A program made the translations under genes and the position numbers. DNA of 64,000 nucleotides from Rhynchonema sp. JSB1_4 (Eukaryota; Nematoda; Chromadorea; Monhysterida; Xyalidae): the NCBI GenBank assembly GCA_030248065.1, contig JASAMV010002062.1:31830-95829 (forward strand), read 5' to 3'. The notes under the pieces are model-generated. The model worked only from the letters and a program-made list of their open reading frames with translations. It had not been told where the DNA came from and ran no database searches. Of this stretch, positions 60,676-64,000 are shown piece by piece (position 1 is the stretch's first letter; each line of letters begins with the position of its first letter).

Positions 60676-62012
60676 TTAATAACTGTAATTGTTGTCGAAT
60701 TGATTGTTCGTTGGCCAATTTGCCTGTCTTGCTTGTTGATGGCGTTGTTGCCCTTGTGCCGCTTGTCCGCACAGTCCGTCCGGTGCGTGAGTGATCGCGT
60801 ATTGGCGCACTTGGTTCGCTACATAGCTGAAAGCGAACACGTTGAGATGTGAAACAGCGATCGAACACAGCGTTCAATCGAAAAGCAAATCGGGCAATTC
60901 AAATTCAATTATGCTTTGAGACTGACAGCAGCGTGAATTGGTACAGCAGCCCAAGCGTGACGGCGACACCAACTTCCGCGAAGAATTGTGCTCGAGCTTT
61001 GTCGATCGCCTTCTGACTCCTGGTCAACCGAATATGTGTCGTTTATTATGGATTATTGATTGATTGAATGGATTATTTATTAATTGATCGATTCACATAC
61101 ACAATTCCCAGCTCTTCCAGCAGGGCAAGCGCCCTGACCCCCACCACGATGGCATAGATTGTGCCGGTGATCATCAGTCCGATGAAGACGAACTACAATG
61201 ACTCGGTGGACGCAAATGTATTGAATAAAACACATCATTATTATATTATCAAGACAACCACTCACCACCAGCACCAGCACGCCGACGAAATAGATCGGTT
61301 GGTGATTGATTGTGCCAGCGATTCCAAGAATCATCAGAATGATGAACAGCGCCTGAATGATTGATTTTGCTATTATAATTGATTAATTGACTTATTATTT
61401 TTTTGAAAAAATTGACTGATTGTTTGAATAAAAACCATTGATTGACAAGCCTATGTAGACAACTTACGCAATAGATGCCCGGGAAGATGGTCATACGTTC
61501 ACCTTGATGCACACCCATTCCGACGCCAAGCAGCATCAACACGAGCCCCACGCCGAGCACGATCATGAAGCACATCTGTGCACACATATGGTTGAAACAT
61601 TACTGACGTCTGGTTAATGCTGATATCAACGGCTCTGCTTCTGCTAATTTACTGACAACTTCTCAACGAGTGTCGTAAACATTATTTCTTGCTAATAATT
61701 GATTCTTACTTTTATGTGGCAGCAACAGCACTGCGCATTTCCTTCATATTCGTCTTCTTCATGGTAGTAGTTGTCACGACGGTTCATTTGCGATGGATTT
61801 CGACGATCTTCGGGTGGGTAGTTCATTTGAGGTGGGTTGTTTCGATAATCTGCCTGGTAGCGATTCATTTGAGCTTCGTTTTGACGATAGTCTTGAGCGG
61901 TGTGATAGGCCAGATGAGGTGGGGCATTTCGATAGTCTCCTTCTGCTGGAGGATAGCGGTAGTGGTTCATATTATGAGGCTCGTTTCGGTGTTCTTCGCT
62001 GTGATGCTCCAT
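60676..62012 (-). CDS. Four-helix membrane protein, 6 exons, about 274 aa
   Basis: Exons on the minus strand: 62012-61710, 61575-61468, 61352-61266, 61192-61103, 61012-60927, 60826-60676; all GT-AG and in phase. The first 101 residues are hydrophilic, rich in Asn/Tyr/Arg/Pro, with repeats of the type YRNNPPQMNYPP, ending in CCCCHIK, a likely palmitoylation cluster. Then come helices MCFMIVLGVGLVLMLLGVG, ALFIILMILGIAGTI, a hairpin-forming PIYFVGVLVLVFVFIGLMI to AIVVG, and EVGVAVTLGLLYQFTLL. The tail is Gln/Asn-rich and ends NNYSY. Topology suggests a MARVEL- or tetraspan-like protein, but no diagnostic motif confirms it. The ATG at 62012 is preferred because the upstream in-frame sequence has no ATG. 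Confidence 0.75.
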
Positions 62013-62889
62013 GGTTGGTAGACTGTTGTCGAGAAATTCGGGCCTTGGTTTTGTGCAAAGTTGCTGTTTTCTGCTCAGAAAGTCGGTCGTCACTCAAATT
62101 CAGATGGAGAGGAGTTGATAGTGACTGATAAGGGAAGTTTGTGATCTGCGAAGAGATTTGGCAAAGCGATGAAAGTTGAATGAAACTCCTCACTCTGTCT
62201 CAGTATGCTGATATTACAGCGATCACCTGATGTTTCACTTCACGAATGGAAAGTTTTGCAAATCAATGCATTGTTCACATTGACCAAGTTGAACAAGTGC
62301 GGCATCGTATTCACTTCACTTATTCACTTATCATCGATGGTGCAATGGTGCATCAAGTTTGTTTGGAGAAAAAAAAAAAGCAACAAACAACAACAACACA
62401 ACACACCCCACCACCACACCCCCTATTGGTCGCACAATGACCATATTATAAGAATTCATCAAATTAATCCTAATTTTCACGTTCAGTCGCTCTTAACCAC
62501 TGTGCTATTTATGATTCTGATAAAAAATAAATTGAAAATAATCTAGTAGAGCACCCACGTTGCTGCGGGTTTGAAACATTTTGTTGACTGCATGGTTTGT
62601 GTGCGATCGCGCAACGCAACGTCACTGCCCGTCACTTTCCCGGTTCACGATTCAGGAAAAAAATTTGACCAATTCTTATAAAGTCATTGTGCGACTAATA
62701 CCAGATACACGGTATACCATATCGGCAAAGTTATTACACAAGCGGCGATTCATATTCCATGATAATCGTCTCTGTTTATATTACAGCAGCGAGCGGTGGT
62801 CGCCGGCACTGGTCGCCAGCCCGACTATAATTCCACCCGGACCATCTTATAATTTCGTCAATTTCGAAGGCATCTCCATCTTCGTATAC

Positions 62890-62955
62890 CTTTATGTGAC
62901 AGCAACCACATCGTGCTGGTCCCCCTTCTTCGTTGTTGTTCTGTTTCATTTCCAT
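62890..62955 (-). CDS. Candidate alternative first exon (CGCCHIK)
   Basis: A 22-codon open exon on the minus strand starts at an ATG (MEMKQNNNEEGG) and ends RCGCCHIK directly before a GTATAC donor, phase 0. The main first exon also ends CCCCHIK before a GTAAGA donor in phase 0. It could therefore splice to 61575 and give a protein with a much shorter N-terminus. Alternatively it is the remnant of a tandem duplicate whose other exons lie outside or are lost. Confidence 0.55.
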
Positions 62956-64000
62956 TGGCTTGTGTTTCGGCTAAACAGTCGATAACTGAATGTCGTTAAC
63001 TTATAAAATTTCGGTTTTGAGTTTGGAAAGTGGTTCTCAAATTCAAGATATGGAGAGAGATAAAGTGATCTGATGATTACTTACTTGGTCGGGAAGGATG
63101 AGAGAAAAAGTAATATATCTACCAAACTGCTTAATTTAACACGCATATGAAACTCCCTTTTTCTGTGACAACATCGACTGATTTGTTATGGTGAGCGACA
63201 GTATACAAAAGTCTTTGATTGGTTGGCTAATAGTTTTGTCGTCAAATCATGACGTCAAATCACATGTGTTATTTTTCGCGCTCATTAGGGGCTCTGTTTG
63301 ACAAGCCGCCCGGTTGCCCCACGCCAGTGTAGCATCACCATCACCACCAGAGGCAACAATTATTCTATCCACCTTTCATGCCATCCGATAAATTTAATGA
63401 ATAAGCATAAGGGAGAAGCTATATAAACAGCATATCTTTATATATAGTAAATTTCCAAATTCGGTGCCGCACAGCAAAGTACGCCCCACAGTTAATATCA
63501 GGTTCTAAACCCGAAAGTCAAAGTCTGAAACATTCAAACAGCCAACACACACGCAGCTTGTCAGCCAGCCAGGCAGCTGCGCGCAATGTTTCAGGGCCGC
63601 GCATTGTTAGCGTTCGGGTTTATACCTTGACATTTATGGGGCGTATTTTACTGTGCGGCAGCGAATTTGGAATAATTTACTGTACAGCATCGGCAACTGA
63701 AAATGGAGCTGTGTGTACTCGTGGTGTGCCTTGCCTACTCGGCTCAAACACTTGGCACGATAGTTGATTTTTCACAGTAGATGTTCCACAAGACGTTCTG
63801 AAGCAGCACGCATAGCGCCGTGCAAAAGTCGTTTGGTCTCAAGCATACGAGTGCAAAGAACCGGCATCGGTGGCAAAAACTTTTAAAAAAGCGCCCATGA
63901 ACTCTGTGCCCCCATGCTAAAAGCTGTGAGTTTGTTTGTCATCATCACACACACCATATGGCAGATGAGCGAACAAAGTACCGCAACACAAAGATCACAA
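62956..64000. other. Distal intergenic end of the window
   Basis: No supported exon on either strand. The sequence is unique-looking and includes a TATATAAACAGC stretch near 63420-63445 that could be a TATA element for a gene beyond the window. That is speculative. Confidence 0.4.

Noticed and set aside
61689..62128. Plus-strand open frames of 110 codons or more
   Set aside because: They are the antisense shadow of the first exon of the four-helix membrane gene, whose splice sites and phases are all on the minus strand.

Overview
The window is nuclear DNA from an animal. It carries multi-exon genes for bilaterian proteins (NOB1, tropomodulin, a PHYHIP/PHYHIPL-like protein and SESTD1). Nearly all introns have GT-AG ends and matching phases, and the non-coding sequence is saturated with short non-autonomous DNA transposons. 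No operons, plasmid features, CRISPR or viral genes are visible. I cannot name the phylum from sequence alone; an invertebrate is my inference.

Layout. 1-3865: transposon debris. 3866-12911 (+): NOB1, 9 exons, 408 aa. 14243-17797 (+): an unrecognised 609-aa gene with weak leucine-rich segments. 17798-23915: no convincing gene; one tRNA-like sequence and old repeats. 23916-36209 (+): tropomodulin, 10 exons, about 383 aa, with introns full of nested elements. 37457-45094 (+): PHYHIP-like protein, 15 exons, about 759 aa, with an FN3 domain and long low-complexity N- and C-terminal extensions. 48778-54718 (+): SESTD1, 19 exons, 737 aa. 54719-58936: two inverted-repeat elements. 58937-59679 (-): small signal-peptide, single-pass membrane protein. 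60676-62012 (-): four-helix membrane protein, with a possible alternative first exon at 62890-62955.

The genes do not form a pathway. They cover ribosome maturation (NOB1), actin pointed-end capping (tropomodulin), lipid and spectrin-type scaffolding (SESTD1), and small membrane proteins.

The main discovery is the transposons. At least ten insertions have target-site duplications readable base for base, mostly 8 bp, which fits the hAT superfamily. Two of them sit inside coding exons (NOB1 at 10556-11073 and the 609-aa gene at 16649-17388). In both, removing the element plus one 8-bp duplication restores a continuous conserved frame, yet exact removal cannot use GT-AG ends. These look like introns being born from transposons, or like insertion alleles. 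Tropomodulin intron 2 holds a four-level nest of such elements. A separate family has terminal inverted repeats made of 16-17 bp minisatellites. An almost palindromic CG-rich motif (GCGCGCTMCGCGCG type) recurs in about ten otherwise different elements.
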